DNA of 64,000 bases from JAJDTT01 sp965116695 (GCA_965116695.1 OZ220706.1:3100001-3164000); one strand, 5' to 3'. Positions 1-14,100 are shown, numbered from the stretch's first letter. The notes: generated by a model from the letters alone, not told the origin. Program-made: numbers and translations.

Positions 1-3000
1 CGTGAACGTGAGCTCTGCCGTGTTCTCCGTGTAGTCGGTCCCCTCGGTCGCCGTCACGTCGGTGAAGCCCGGCGTTACCTTCAGCCCCCCGGCCACCGCC
101 TTGTCCAGCGTCACCGTGAAGCTGAGCGTGTCTCCCTCACTGGCCGAGGCATCCGCAATCGTCACCGCCGCACTGTCGTCGTTGGTGATCGTTCCCACCG
201 CCGTGTCCGTCGCCCTCACTATCGTCGACGTGCCGGCGACAGCCAGACTCACGGTGAAGGTCTCGGCGGATTCCACTACCGCGTCCCCCGTCGTCGCCAC
301 CGTGAAGCTCTTTTGCTCACCCGTGGTGCCGGCGAAAGTGAGCGCCGCCGTGTTCTCCGTGTAGTCCGTCCCCTTGGTGGCCGTCACGTCGGTGAAGCTC
401 GGCGTCACCGTCAGGCCCCCGTTCACTCCCTTGTCCAACGTCACCGTAAACGTGATCGAATCCCCTTCGTTCGCCGTCGCATCGGCCACCGTCACTGCCG
501 ACAGAACGATGCTCTCAGGGTTATGGTCGTCGGTGATCGTCCCCGTCGCCGTCGCCGTCGCCGTCGCCCCGGGGACAGCCAGACTCACCGTGAACGTTTC
601 GTCTCCCTCGATGTCATCATCCTCAATCGTCGCCACCGTGAAGCTCTGCGTCTCACCCGCCGTCCCCGTGAACGTCAGCGCCGCCGTGTTCTCCGTGTAG
701 TCGGTCCCCTTCGTCGCCGTCACGTCGGTGTAACCCGGCGTCACTTTCAGCCCGCCCGCCACCGCCTTGTCCAGTGTCACCGTGAAGGTCAGGGCATCGC
801 CCTCTTCCGCGCTTGCGTTGGCAATCGTCACCGTTGCGCTGCCGTCGTCGTTGGTGATCGTGCCTGTCGCCGTGCCCGTCGCCGTCACCGTCAAAGTCGT
901 CCCCGACAGCGTCAGACCCACCGTGAAGGTCTCGTCCGGCTCCACCACCGTGTCCTCGGTGGTCGGCACCGTGAAGCTCTTGGTCTCGCCTGCGGTCCCC
1001 GCGAACGTGAGCTCTGCCGTGTTCTCCGTGTAGTCGGTCCCCTCGGTCGCCGTCACGTTGAAGCCCGGCGTCACCTTCGGTGAAGCCCGGCGCCCAGCCC
1101 GCCCGCCACCGCCTTGTCCAGCGTCACCGTGAAGCTGAGCGTGTCTCCCTCACTGGCCGAGGCGTCCGCGATCGTCACCTCCGCGCTGTCGTCGTTGGTG
1201 ATCGTTCCCACCGCCGTGTCCGTCGCCGTCACCGTCAAAGTCGTCCCCGACACTGCCAGGCCCACCGTGAAGGTCTCGTCCGGCTCCACCACCGTGTCTT
1301 CGGCCGTCGACACCGTGAAGGTCTTGGTCTCTCCCGCCGTCCCCCTGAACGTCAGCGCCGCCGTGTTCTCCGTGTAGTCGGTCCCCTTCGTCGCCGTCAC
1401 GTCGCTGTAACCCGGCGTCACCTTCAGCCCACCCGCCACCGCCTTGTCCAAGGTCACCGTGAAGCTGAGCGCATCCCCCTCGGCAGCCGATGCGTTCGCA
1501 ATCGTCACCGTTGCGCTGCCGTCGTCGTTGGTGATCGTGCCTGTCGCCGTGCCCGTCGCCGTCACCGTCAAAGCGTCGTCCCCGACACTGCCAGGCCTAC
1601 CGTGAAGGTCTCGTCCGGCTCCACCACCGTGTCCTCGGCCGTCGACACCGTAAAGGTCTTCGTCTCTCCCGCCGTCCCCGTGAACGTCAGCGCTGCCGTG
1701 TTCTCCGTGTAGTCCGTCCCCTTGGTGGCCGTCACGTCGGTGTAATCCGGCGTCACCTTCAGCCCACCCGCCACCGCCTTGTCCAGCGTCACCGTGAAGC
1801 TGATTGCGTCACCCTCACTGGCCGAAGCATCGGCGATGGTCACCGCCGCGCTGTCGTCGTCGGTGATCGTCCCCGTCCCCGTGTCGGTCGCCGTCACCGA
1901 AGCCGAAGTCCCGGAGACGGTGAGACCCACCGTGAAGGTCTCGTGCGACTCCACCACCGTGTCTTCGTCCCCGACACGACACCGTGCCGGCTCCACCACC
2001 GTGTCCTCGGCCGTCGACACCGTGAAGGTCTTGGTCTCTCCCGCCGTCCCCGTGAAGGTCAGCACGGAGGTGTTCTCGGTGTAGTCGGTCCCCTCGGTGG
2101 CCGTCACGTCGGTGAAGCCCGGCGTCACCTTCAGACCCCCCGCCACCGCCTTGTCCAGCGTCACCGTGAAGGTCAGGGCACCGCCCTCTTCTGCGCTTGC
2201 ATTGGCAATCGTCACCGCCGCGCTGTCGTCGTCGGTGATTGTCCCCGTCCCCGTGTCCGTTGCCGTCACCGTCGCCGAAGTCCCCGATACCGTCAGCCCC
2301 ACCGTAAGGGTCTCGGCCGGCTCGACATCCGTGTCCTCCGCCGTCACTACCGTGAAGCTCTTCGTCTCCCCCGCCGTCCCCGTGAACGTCAGCGCCGCCG
2401 TGTTCTCCGTGTAGTCGGTCCCCTTCGTCGCCGTCACGTCGGTGAAATCAGGCGTCACCTTCAGACCACCCGCCACCGCCTTGTCCAGCGTCACCGTGAA
2501 GGTCAGGGCCTCCCCCTCGTTGGCCGAGGCGTTCGCAATCGTCACCGCCGAGCTGTCGTTGTCGGTGATCGTCCCCGTCCCCGTGTCCGTTGCCGTCACC
2601 GTCGCCGAGGTCCCCGATACCGTCAGCCCCACCGTAAAGGTCTCGGCCGGCTCGACATCCGTGTCCTCCGCCGTCGACACCGTAAAGGTCTTCGTCTCCC
2701 CCGCCGTCCCCGTGAACGTCAGCGCCGCCGTGTTCTCCGTGTAGTCCGTCCCCTTCGTGGCCGTCACGTCGGTGAAATCAGGCGTCACCTTCAGACCCCC
2801 TGCCACCGCCTTGTCCAACGTCACCGTGAAGCTGAGCGCATCTCCCTCTTCCGCGCTTGCATTGGCAATCGTCACTACCGCGCTATCGTCGTTGGCGATC
2901 GTGCCGATGGCCGTGTCGGTCGCCGTCACCGTCACCGAGGTCCCAGACGCCGTCAGGCCCACCGTGAAGGTCTCGTCCGGCTCCACCACCGTGTCCTCGG

Positions 3001-6000
3001 CCGTCGACACCGTAAAGGTCTTGGTCTCTCCCGCCGTGCCGGTAAAGGTGAGAACGGCGGTGTTCTCCGTATAGTCGGTCCCCTTCGTGGCCGTCACGTC
3101 GGTGAAAGCAGGCGTCACCTTCAGGCCACCCGCCACCGCCTTGTCCAAGGTCACCGTGAAGCTGAGCGCATCCCCCTCGGCAGCCGATGCGTTCGCAATC
3201 GTCACCGTTGCGCTGCCGTCGTCGTTGGTGATCGTGCCTGTCGCCGTGCCCGTCGCCGTCACCGTCAAAGTCGTCCCCGACAGCGTCAGGCCCACCGTGA
3301 AGGTCTCGTCCGGCTCCACCACCGTGTCCTCGGCCGTCGACACCGTAAAGGTCTTCGTCTCTCCCGCCGTCCCCGTGAACGTCAGCGCTGCCGTGTTCTC
3401 CGTGTAGTCCGTCCCCTTCGTGGCCGTCACGTCGGTGAAAGCAGGCGTCACCTTCAGGCCCCCCGCCACCGCCTGGTCCAGCGTCACCGTGAAGCTGATT
3501 GCGTCACCCTCACTGGCCGAAGCATCGGCGATGGTCACCGCCGCGCTGTCGTCGTCGGTGATCGTCCCCGTCCCCGTGTCGGTCGCCGTCACCGAAGCCG
3601 AAGTCCCGGAGACGGTGAGACCCACCGTGAAGGTCTCGTGCGACTCCACCACCGTGTCTTCGGCCGTCGACACCGTGAAGGTCTTGGTCTCTCCCGCCGT
3701 CCCCGTGAACGTCAGCGCCGCCGTGTTCTCCGTGTAGTCCGTCCCCTTCGTGGCCGTCACGTCGGTGAAAGCAGGCGTTACCTTCAGACCCCCCGCCACC
3801 GCCTTGTCCAGCGTCACCGTGAAGGTCAGGGCCTCCCCCTCGTTGGCCGAGGCGTTTGCAATCGTCACCGCCGCGCTGTCGTCGTCGGTGATCGTCCCCG
3901 TCCCCGTGTCCGTTGCCGTCACCGTCGCCGAGGTCCCAGATGCCGTCAGGCCCACCGTGAAGGTCTCGTCCGGCTCCACCACCGTGTCTTCGGCCGTCGA
4001 CACCGTGAAGGTCTTGGTCTCTCCCGCCGTCCCCGTGAACGTCAGCGCCGCCGTGTTCTCCGTGTAGTCCGTCCCCTTCGTCGCCGTCACGTCGGTGAAA
4101 TCAGGCGTTACCTTCAGCCCCCCGGCCACCGCCTTGTCCAGCGTCACCGTGAAGGTCAGGGAATCGCCCTCTTCCGCGCTTGCGTTGGCAATCGTCACCG
4201 TTGCGCTGCCGTCGTCGTTGGTGATCGTGCCCGTCGCCGTGCCCGTCGCCGTTACCGTCAAAGTCGTCCCCGACAGCGTCAGACCCACCGTGAAGGTCTC
4301 GTCCGGCTCCACCACCGTGTCCTCGGCCGTCGACACCGTGAAGCTCTTGGTCTCGCCTGCGGTCCCCGTGAACGTGAGCTCTGCCGTGTTCTCCGTGTAG
4401 TCGGTCCCCTTCGTCGCCGTCACGTCAACGTAACTCGGCGCCACCGTCAGCCCCCCGGCCACTGCCTGGTCCAGCGTCACTGTGAAGGTCAGGGCACCGC
4501 CCTCTTCTGCGCTTGCATTGGCGATCGTCACCGCCGCGCTGTCGTCGTCCGTGACCGTCCCCGCCGCCGTGTCCGTCGCCGTCACCGTCACCGAGGTCCC
4601 AGACGCCGTCAGGCCCACCGTGAAGGTCTCGTCCGGCTCCACCACCGCGTCCTCGGCCGTCGACACCGTGAACGTCTTCCTCTCTCCCGCCGTCCCCGTG
4701 AACGTCAGCGCCGCCGTGTTCTCCGTGTAGTCCGTCCCCTTCGTCGCCGTCACGTCGGTGTAACCCGGCGTCACCTTCAGACCCCCTGCCACCGCCTTGT
4801 CCAGTGTCACTGTGAAGGTCAGGGCATCGCCCTCTTCCGCGCTTGCGTTGGCAATCGTCACCGCCGCGCTGCCGTCGTCGTTGGTGATCGTGCCCGTCGC
4901 CGTGCCCGTCGCCGTCACCGTCAAAGTCGTCCCCGACAGCGTCAGACCCACCGTGAAGGTCTCGTCCGGCTCCACCACCGTGTCCTCGGTGGTCGGCACC
5001 GTGAAGCTCTTGGTCTCGCCTGCGGTCCCCGTGAACGTGAGTTCTGCCGTGTTCTCCGTGTAGTCGGTTCCCTTCGTCGCCGTCACGTCAACGTAACTCG
5101 GCGTCACCTTCAGCCCCCCGGCCACTGCCTGGTCCAGCGTCACTGTGAAGGTCAGGGCACCGCCCTCTTCTGCGCTTGCATTGGCAATCGTCACCGCCGC
5201 GCTGTCGTCGTCCGTGATCGTCCCCGCCGCCGTGTCCGTCGCCGTCACCGTCACCGAGGTCCCAGACGCCGTCAGGCCCACCGTGAAGGTCTCGTCCGGC
5301 TCCACCATCGTGTCCTCGGCCGTCAACACCGTGAACGTCTTCGTCTCTCCCGCCGTGCCGGTGAAGGTGAGAACGGCCGTGTTCTCCGTGTAGTCGGTCC
5401 CCTTCGTCGCCGTCACGTCGGTGAAGCCCGGTGTCACCTTCAGCCCACCCGCCACCGCCTTGTCCAGCGTCACCGTGAAGCTGAGCGCATCCCCCTCGGC
5501 AGCCGATGCGTTCGCAATCGTCACCGTTGCGCTGCCGTCGTCGTTGGTGATCGTGCCTGTCGCCGTGCCCGTCGCCGTCACCGTCAAAGTCGTCCCCGAC
5601 ACTGCCAGGCCGACCGTGAAGGTCTCGTCCGGCTCCACCACCGTGTCCTCGGCCGTCGACACCGTAAAGGTCTTCGTCTCTCCCGCCGTCCCCGTGAACG
5701 TCAGCGCTGCCGTGTTCTCCGTGTAGTCCGTCCCCTTGGTGGCCGTCACATCGGTGTAACCCGGCGTCACCTTCAGCCCACCCGCCACTGCCTCGTCCAG
5801 CGTCACCGTGAAGGTCAGGGCACCGCCCTCTTCTGCGCTTGCATTGCCAATCGTCACCGCCGCGCTATCGTCGTCCGTGATCGTCCCAGACGCCGTGCCC
5901 GTCGCCGTCACCGTCACCGAGGTCCCAGACGCCGTCAGGCCCACCGTGAAGGTCTCGTCCGGCTCCACCATCGTGTCCTCGGCCGTCGACACCGTGAACG

Positions 6001-9000
6001 TCTTCGTCTCTCCCGCCGTGCCGGTGAAGGTGAGAACGGCCGTGTTCTCCGTGTAGTCGGTCCCCTTCGTCGCCGTCACGTCGGTGAAGCCCGGTGTCAC
6101 CTTCAGCCCACCCGCCACCGCCTTGTCCAGCGTCACCGTGAAGCTGAGCGTGTCTCCCTCACTGGCCGAGGCATCCGCAATCGTCACCGCCGCGCTGTCG
6201 TCGTTGGTGATCGTGCCCGTCGCCGTGCCCGTCGCCGTCACCGTCAAAGTCGTCCCCGACACTGCCAGGCCGACCGTGAAGGTCTCGTCCGGCTCCACCA
6301 CCGTGTCCTCGGCCGTCGACACCGTAAAGGTCTTCGTCTCTCCCGCCGTCCCCGTGAACGTCAGCGCTGCCGTGTTCTCCGTGTAGTCCGTCCCCTTGGT
6401 GGCCGTCACGTCGGTGTAACCCGGCGTCACCTTCAGCCCACCCGCCACTGCCTCGTCCAGCGTCACCGTGAATCTGATTACGTCACCCTCACTGGCCGAG
6501 GCATCGGCGATGGTCACCACCGCGCTGTCGTCGTCGGTGATCGTCCCCGTCCCCGTGTCCGTTGCCGTCACCGTCGCCGAGGTCCCCGATACCGTCAGCC
6601 CCACCGTAAAGGTCTCGGCCGGCTCGACATCCGTGTCCTCCGCCGTCACTACCGTGAAGCTCTTCGTCTCCCCCGCCGTCCCCGTGAACGTCACCGCCGC
6701 CGTGTTCTCCGTGTAGTCGGTCCCCTTCGTCGCCGTCACGTCGGTGAAGCCCGGTGTCACCTTCAGCCCACCCGCCACCGCCTTGTCCAGCGTCACCGTG
6801 AAGCTGAGCGTGTCTCCCTCACTGGCCGAGGCATCCGCAATCGTCACCGCCGCGCTGTCGTCGTTGGTGATCGTTCCCACCGCCGTGTCGGTCGCCGTCA
6901 CCGTCAAAGTCGTCCCCGACAGCGTCAGACCCACCGTGAAGGTCTCGTCCGGCTCCACCACCGTGTCCTCGGTGGTCGGCACCGTGAAGCTCTTGGTCTC
7001 GCCTGCGGTCCCCGTGAACGTGAGCTCTGCCGTGTTCTCCGTGTAGTCGGTCCCCTTGGTCGCCGTCACGTCGGTGAAGCCCGGCGTTACCTTCAGCCCG
7101 CCCGCCACCGCCTTGTCCAAGGTCACCGTGAAGCTGAGCGTGTCTCCCTCACTGGCCGAGGCGTCCGCGATCGTCACCGCCGCGCTGTCGTCGTTGGTGA
7201 TCGTTCCCACCGCCGTGTCCGTCGCCGTCACCGTCAAAGTCGTCCCCGACACTGCCAGGCCCACCGTGAAGGTCTCGTCCGGCTCCACCACCGTGTCTTC
7301 GGCCGTCGGCACCGTGAACGTCTTCGTCTCTCCCGCCGTCCCCGCGAACGTCAGCGCCGCCGTGTTCTCCGTGTAGTCCGTCCCCTCGGTCGCCGTCACG
7401 TCGCTGTAACCCGGCGTCACCTTCAGCCCACCCGCCACCGCCTTGTCCAAGGTCACCGTGAAGCTGAGCGCATCCCCCTCGGCAGCCGATGCGTTCGCAA
7501 TCGTCACCGTTGCGCTGCCGTCGTCGTTGGTGATCGTGCCTGTCGCCGTGCCCGTCGCCGTCACCGTCAAAGTCGTCCCCGACACTGCCAGGCCTACCGT
7601 GAAGGTCTCGTCCGGCTCCACCACCGTGTCCTCGGCCGTCGACACCGTAAAGGTCTTCGTCTCTCCCGCCGTCCCCGTGAACGTCAGCGCCGCCGTGTTC
7701 TCCGTGTAGTCGGTCCCCTTCGTCGCCGTCACGTCGGTGAAGCCCGGCGTTACCTTCAGCCCCCCCGCCACCGCCTTGTCCAGCGTCACTGTGAAGGTCA
7801 GGGCATCGCCCTCTTCCGCGCTTGCGTTGGCAATCGTCACCGCCGCGCTGCCGTCGTCGTTGGTGATCGTTCCCACCGCCGTGTCGGTCGCCGTCACCGT
7901 CAAAGTCGTCCCCGACAGCGTCAGACCCACCGTGAAGGTCTCGTCCGGCTCCACCACCGTGTCTTCGGTGGTCGGCACCGTGAAGCTCTTGGTCTCGCCT
8001 GCGGTCCCCGTGAACGTGAGCTCTGCCGTGTCCTCCGTATAGTCGGTCCCCTCGGTCGCCGTCACGTCGGTGAAGCCCGGCGTCACCTTCAGCCCCCCCG
8101 CCACCGCCTTGTCCAACGTCACCGTGAAGCTGAGCGCGTCTCCCTCACTGGCCGAGGCGTCCGCGATCGTCACCACCGCGCTGTCGTCGTTGGTGATCGT
8201 TCCCGTCCCCGTGTCACTCGCCGTCACCGTCACCGAGGTCCCAGACGCCGTCAGACCCACCGTGAAGGTCTCGTCCGGCTCCACCACCGTGTCTTCGGCC
8301 GTCGGCACCGTGAACGTCTTCGTCTCTCCCGCCGTGCCGTTAAAGGTGAGCGCGGAGGTGTTCTCGGTGTAGTCCGTCCCCTCGGTGGCCGTCACGTCGG
8401 TGAAGCTTGGCGTCACCTTCAGCCCCCCCGCCACCGCCTTGTCCAGCGTCACCGTGAAGCTGAGCGCATCCCCTTCGTTGGCCGAGGCGTCATTCACCGT
8501 CACCGCGGCGCTGTCGTCGTCGGTGATCGTGCCGGTCGCCGTGTCGGTCGCCGTCACCGACGCCGAGGTCCCCGATACCGTCAGACCGACCGTGAAGGTC
8601 TCATTTGTCTCCACCACCGTGTCCTCGCTGGTCGACACCGTGAAAGTCTTGGTCTCTCCGGCCGTCCCCGCGAACGTGAGGACCGCCGTGTTCTCCGTGT
8701 AGTCGGTGCTCTTGGTGGCCGTCACGTCGGTGAAGCCCGGCGTCACCTTCAAGCCCCCCGCCACCGCCTTGTCCAATGTCACCGTGAAGCTGAGCGAATC
8801 GCCCTCGTTGGCCGAGGCGTCGGCGATCGTCACCGCCGTGCTGTCGTCATCGGTGATCGTTCCCGTGGCCGTGTCGGTCGCCGTCACCGACGCCGAGGTC
8901 CCCGATACCGTCAGACCCACCGTGAAGGTCTCGTTTGTCTCTACGACCGCGTCCTCGGCCGTCGACACCGTGAACGTCTTCGTTTCCCAAGCGGTGCCGG

Positions 9001-11158
9001 TGAAGGTCAGCACGGAGGTGTTGTCGGTGTAGTCGGTCCCCCCGATAGCCGTGCCGTTGGTGAAGGTCGGCGTCACCTTCAGACCCCCCGACACCGCCTT
9101 GTCCAGCGTCACCGTGAAGGTGATCGCATCCCCTTCGGCGGCCGAGGCGTTCTCAATCGTCACCGCCGCGCTGTCGTCGTCGTCGATCGTCCCCGTTGCC
9201 ATGTCCGTCGCCACCACCGCAGCCGACGTTCCGGAAACACTCAGGCTCACAGTGAAGGTCTCGTCCGGCTCCGCCACCGCGTCCTCGACCGTCGGCACCG
9301 TGAAGGTCTTCGTTTCCCCGGTCGTCCCCGTGAACGTCAGCTCTGCCGTGTTCTCCGTGTAGTCGGTCCCCTCCGTGGCCGTTCCGCTGCTGAAGCTGGG
9401 CGTCACCGTCAGCCCGCCCGACACCGCGTTGTCCAGCCTCACCGTGAAGGTGATCTCGTCCCCCTCGTTGGCCGAAGCATCGGCAATCGTCACGGTTGCG
9501 AGGTCGTCGTCGAGAATCGTGCCTGTGGCCGTGTCGTCCGCCTCCACCGTCGTCCCCGTCCCGGAGACCTTCAGGCTCACCGTGAACGTCTCGTCCGTCT
9601 CGACGTCCGTGTCCTCGATGGTGGGAACCGCGAAGGACCGCGTCTCGTCCACCGTCCCCGCAAAGCTGAGCGCCGCCCTGTTCTCCGTGTAGTCGGCGCC
9701 CTTGGTGGCCGTCCCGTCCTTGAAGCCCGGCGTCACCGTCAGCCCACCCGACACCGCTTTGTTCAGCCTCACCGTGAAGGTGGGCGCGTAGCCCTCGCCG
9801 GCCACCGCGTCAGCAATCGTCACCGCGGCGCTGTCGTTATCGATGATCGTCCCCGTCGCCGCGTTCGCCGCCGTGTAGGCCGCCGTCACCGCGGCCGAGG
9901 TCCCGGAAACGGACAGCCTCACCGCGAAGGTCTCATCTGCCTCCGCCGCCGTGTCCTCAATGGTCGCCACCGTGAAGGTCCGCGTCTCGCCCGCCTTTCC
10001 CGTGAAGGTGAGCGCTGCCGTGTTCTCCGTGTAGTCGGCCCTCTCGGTGGCCGTCACGTCGGTGAAGTTGGGCGTCACCGTCAGGCCACCCTCCACCGCC
10101 TCGTCCAAAGTCAGCCTAAAGGTGATTGCGTCCCCCTCGGTGGCCGAGCCGTCGGCAATGGTCACCGTCGCGCTGTCGTCGTCCGCGATCGTCCCCGTCG
10201 CGGTGTCGGTCGTCGTCACCCTCGCCGGCGTCCCGGAGACGGCCAGGCTCACGGTGAAGCTCTCGGAGGCTTCCGCCACCGCATCCTCGATCGTCGCCAC
10301 CGTGAAGGTCTGCCGCTCGCCCGAGGCGCCGGTGAAGGTGAGCGCCGCCGTGTTCTCTTGGTAGTCGGTCCCCTCGGTGGCCGTCACGTCAGTAAACCTC
10401 GGCGTTACCGTCAGCCCGCCCGACACCGCCTGGTCCAGCGTCACGGTGAAGGTCAGGGAATCGCCCTCTTCTCCGCTCGCGTCGGCAATCGTCACCGCCG
10501 CGCTGTCGTCCTCGGTGATCGTGCCGGTCGCCGTGTCCGTCGCCATCACCGAGGGGTTGGAGACAGCCAGGCTCACCGTGAAGATCTCGTCGGCTTCCAC
10601 CACCGTGTCTTCGGTGGTGGAGACCGTGAAAGTCCTGGTCTCCCCCGCCGTCCCGGTGAAGGTGAGCGCCGCCGTATTCTCCGTGTAGTCCGTCCCCTTC
10701 GTGGCCGTTCCGTCGGTGAAGCTGGGCGTCACCGTCAGCCCGCCCGACACCGCGTTGTCCAGCGTCACCGTGAAGGTGAGCGCGCCTCCTTCGTTGGCCG
10801 AGGCGTCGGCAATGGTCACCGCCGCGCTGTCGTCGTCGGTGATCGTGCCCGTCGCGGTGTCGGTCGCGATCACGTTGTCCTGTGCAGGGATGACTTCCAG
10901 CCTCACGGTAAAGGTTTCGTCGGTCTCGATCACCGCGTCCTCAACGGTCGCCACCGTGAAGGACCGCGTCTCTCCCCCTCCCCCCGAGAATTCGAGCGCC
11001 TGCCCGCTCGGGTCGTAGTCCACGCCTAACGTCGCCGTCCCGTCGATGAACTCCGGCACCACCGTCAGCCTGTCCGCCCCGTCTCCGTTCAGCGTCACCG
11101 TGAAGGCAATCGCGTCGCCCTCGTCTGCGCGCGCATCGGCAATGGTAAATTTTGGTTG
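1..11158 (-). repeat. Calx-beta tandem array, about 34 units of about 330 bp
   Basis: Units of about 108-111 codons each carry AVTIADASASEGDALSF, a GTDYTEN motif, an ETFTVGL motif and a closing GTITDDDS. The period is about 330-333 bp, a multiple of three, so the frame is kept. The first seven units from the N-terminal side are clearly divergent from each other, while those from about 8,900 down to the left edge are nearly identical at DNA level. That pattern is expected from recent unequal recombination or gene conversion. Calx-beta domains are known as extracellular, often calcium-binding, beta-sandwich modules. Confidence 0.85.
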
Positions 11159-14100
11159 GAGATAGCCAACCTCCACCGAATACTGGTCCGCCGCCAGGTT
11201 GCCGTTACCCTCGGCACTGAAGGCCACAAACGCAGCCACGTCCACGGTCACCGTGCCGCTCGACTCCGGCTCTATGGTGGCCGTGTAGTTCGCCGCCGAA
11301 CCGGAAAACGCCGTAACGGCGCCGTTGCCGACCGTCACGTCCCCCTGCTCGAACTCCGTCACCGGCTCCGAGAAACGGAACCACACATCAAACGGACCGG
11401 TCTGAACATCGGTCGGGCCTGTGATTTGTGTTGTCGGTCGATACACAACCACCCGCACGGAATACTGGTCCGCCGCCAGGTTGCCCCTACCCCCTGCATC
11501 GAAGGCCACGTTCTCAGCGACATCCACCGTCACCGTCCCGATCGACTCCGGCGCTATGGTGGCCCTGTAGCGATTCCCACCACCACCAAACCGAACCACC
11601 CTGCCGTTGCGCACCATCACTTCTTTCTGCTCGAATCCCGTCACCGGCTTCGAGAAGGTGATCGCCACGTTGAACGGGCCCGTTTGTTCACCGGTTGGAC
11701 CGCTGATGGCGGCCGAGGGGCGTTCCAACTCCACGCTTACCGAATATTGGTCTGCCGCCAGGTTGCCGTGGCCGACCGCGTCCTCGGCGACGTCCGCGGC
11801 CACATCCACCGTCACCGTCCCACTCGACTCCGGCTTGATCGTGGCCGTGTAGTGCATCTCAGAACCGGAAAATGCCGTCACCGATCCGTTGCCTACGGTC
11901 ACGTCCTCCTTCTCGAACCCCGTCACCGCCTCTGAGAAGCGGACCGCCACGGGGAACAGGCCGGTCTGCGGATCAACCGGACCACTGATGGTTACCGTTG
12001 GAGGATCCAGGTCGGCCTCTACCGAATACTGGTCCGCCGCCGTGTTGCCGTAGCCCACCGCGTCCTCGGCGACGTCCGCGGCCACATCCACTGTCACCGT
12101 CCCACTCGACTCCGGCTTGATAATGGCGGTGTAGTCCGCCCCCGAACCGACAAGCACCGCCACGCTCCCGTTGCCCACCGTCACGTCCCCCTGCTCGAAT
12201 CCCGTCACCGGTTCCGAGAAGGTGATACTCAGGTCAAAGGGGCCCGTCTGCGTTTCCGCGGGGCCGCCGATCGTCACCGCGGGAGCCTCGGCATCGTCGT
12301 CGGTGATCGTCCCCGTGGCGGTATCGACCGCAATCACGGTCCTCGATGCTTCCGAGACCGCCAGGCTCACGGTGAACGCCTTGTCCGACTCCTCGTCGGT
12401 GTCCTCGATGGTGGCCACGGTGAAGGTCCGCGGCTCCCCGGCCGCCCCGGTGAAGGTGACCGCCGCCCCGTTCCCCGTGTAGTCGGTCCCCTCCACCGCC
12501 GTCCCGTCGGTGAAGCTGGGCGTCACCTTCAGGCCGCCCGCCACCGCCTTGTCCAGAGTCACCGTGAAGGTGAGGGCATCGCCCTCGTCCGCGCTCGCAT
12601 CGGCAATGGTCACCCTTGGATCACCCAAATCGGCCTGCACCGAATACTGGGGCGCCGCCAGGTTGAAAAGGTCGCCGGAACTCTCGTTCTGGGTCACGCC
12701 CACGGGTACATCCACCGTCACCGTCCCGCTCGACTCCGGCGTGATCGTGGCCGTAAAGGTCTTCCCCGACCCGGAAAACGCCGTCACCGTCCCGTTGCCG
12801 ACCACCACATCCGTCCGGTCGAACACCCTGAAACGCGGGTGATCGGGCCGGGCCGTCGGTTCCGAGAAGGTGATCGTCACGTCAAACGGGTCCGTCTGGA
12901 CACCGGTCGGGCCACTGATGGCCGACGTCAGCGGACCCAATTGGGCGATCACCCAGTACCGAGTCGACGCTCGGTTGCCGTTCCCCACCGCATCCACAAC
13001 CGCATTTGCAGGCACGGACATGACCACTTCCCCGGTGGACAACGGCGTGATGGTGGCCTTGTAGATCATCCCCCGATGGGCGGTCGGGGGGGACTCCTCG
13101 AGGGTAAGGGCGGTCACGGATCCATTGGACACGGTCACGTCGCCCGGCTCGAACCCCGTCACCGGTTCCGAGAATGTGTACCACACTTCAAACGGGCCTC
13201 TCACAACAATGAAATCGGTGCCCGGGTAGCAACACAACGGGGCACGGAAGCCCACCAGAGGACCATCGAGGTCGGCCTCCACCTCGAAGACAGTCGAAGC
13301 AAGGTTGCCGACGATGCTGTCGTCTCCTATTTTTCCAGATTTGTAGGCCACGTTCTCAGGCACGCTTACCGATACTGTCCCCGTGGCCGACGGATTGATC
13401 AAGGCCTTGTACTTTTGGTTCCATTCCCGGCTCCAGCCCACCACGGTGCCGTTCTGAACCGTCACATCCCCCTGGTCGAACTCGTAGACCCCCGCATACA
13501 AAAAAAAGATGGTCACCTCAAACGGCCTGTTCTGCGGATCGGTCGGACCAGTGATAACCGGTACCGGACGAGTCATATTCGCCTCGACCGAGTACTGCGC
13601 CGCCTTGTTTTCGAAGCCATTGGGGTCCACGGCCACCCCAGCGGCCACGGCCACCGTCACTTTCCCACTGGCGACCCATGGCAGGATGCCGACCTGATAG
13701 GTCGTCTCCGAACCGGAGAAACTGGCCACCTCCCCTTGGGTCACCGTCACATCCGCCTTGTCGAACCCGGTCACCGGCCTCGAGAAGGTGATTGTCACCA
13801 CAAACCCTTCGGACACCACACCGCTGGGTCCATCGATACTCACTGGTACATCGAGGTTGGCCTCTACCCGGTATTGAAATGCCGCCGTGTTGCCGTCGCC
13901 ACCGGAATCCGCGGCCACCCCGGCCGCCACGTCCACCGTCACCGTCCCGTTGGCCGCCGGCGTGATGGTGGCCGTGTAGCTCGCCCCCGAACCGGAAAAG
14001 GCCATCACGGCGCCGTTGCCCACCGTCACCTCTCCCTGCTCGAACCCCGTTACCGACTCCGAGAAGGTGATCGTCACCGCAAAGGGGCCGATCTGCGTGG

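Noticed and set aside
1943..11029. A 3,028-codon open frame on plus, opposite the Calx-beta array
   Set aside because: It is an antisense shadow. The repeat period is a multiple of three and the GC-rich codons give no stops on the other strand. The translation is a monotonous Arg/His-rich string with no known domain, whereas the minus frame has clear Calx-beta and Ig-like repeats and a signal peptide.
1..11158. Tandem repeats as a possible CRISPR or satellite
   Set aside because: The unit of about 330 bp is fully coding and keeps the reading frame; there are no short repeats with unique spacers.
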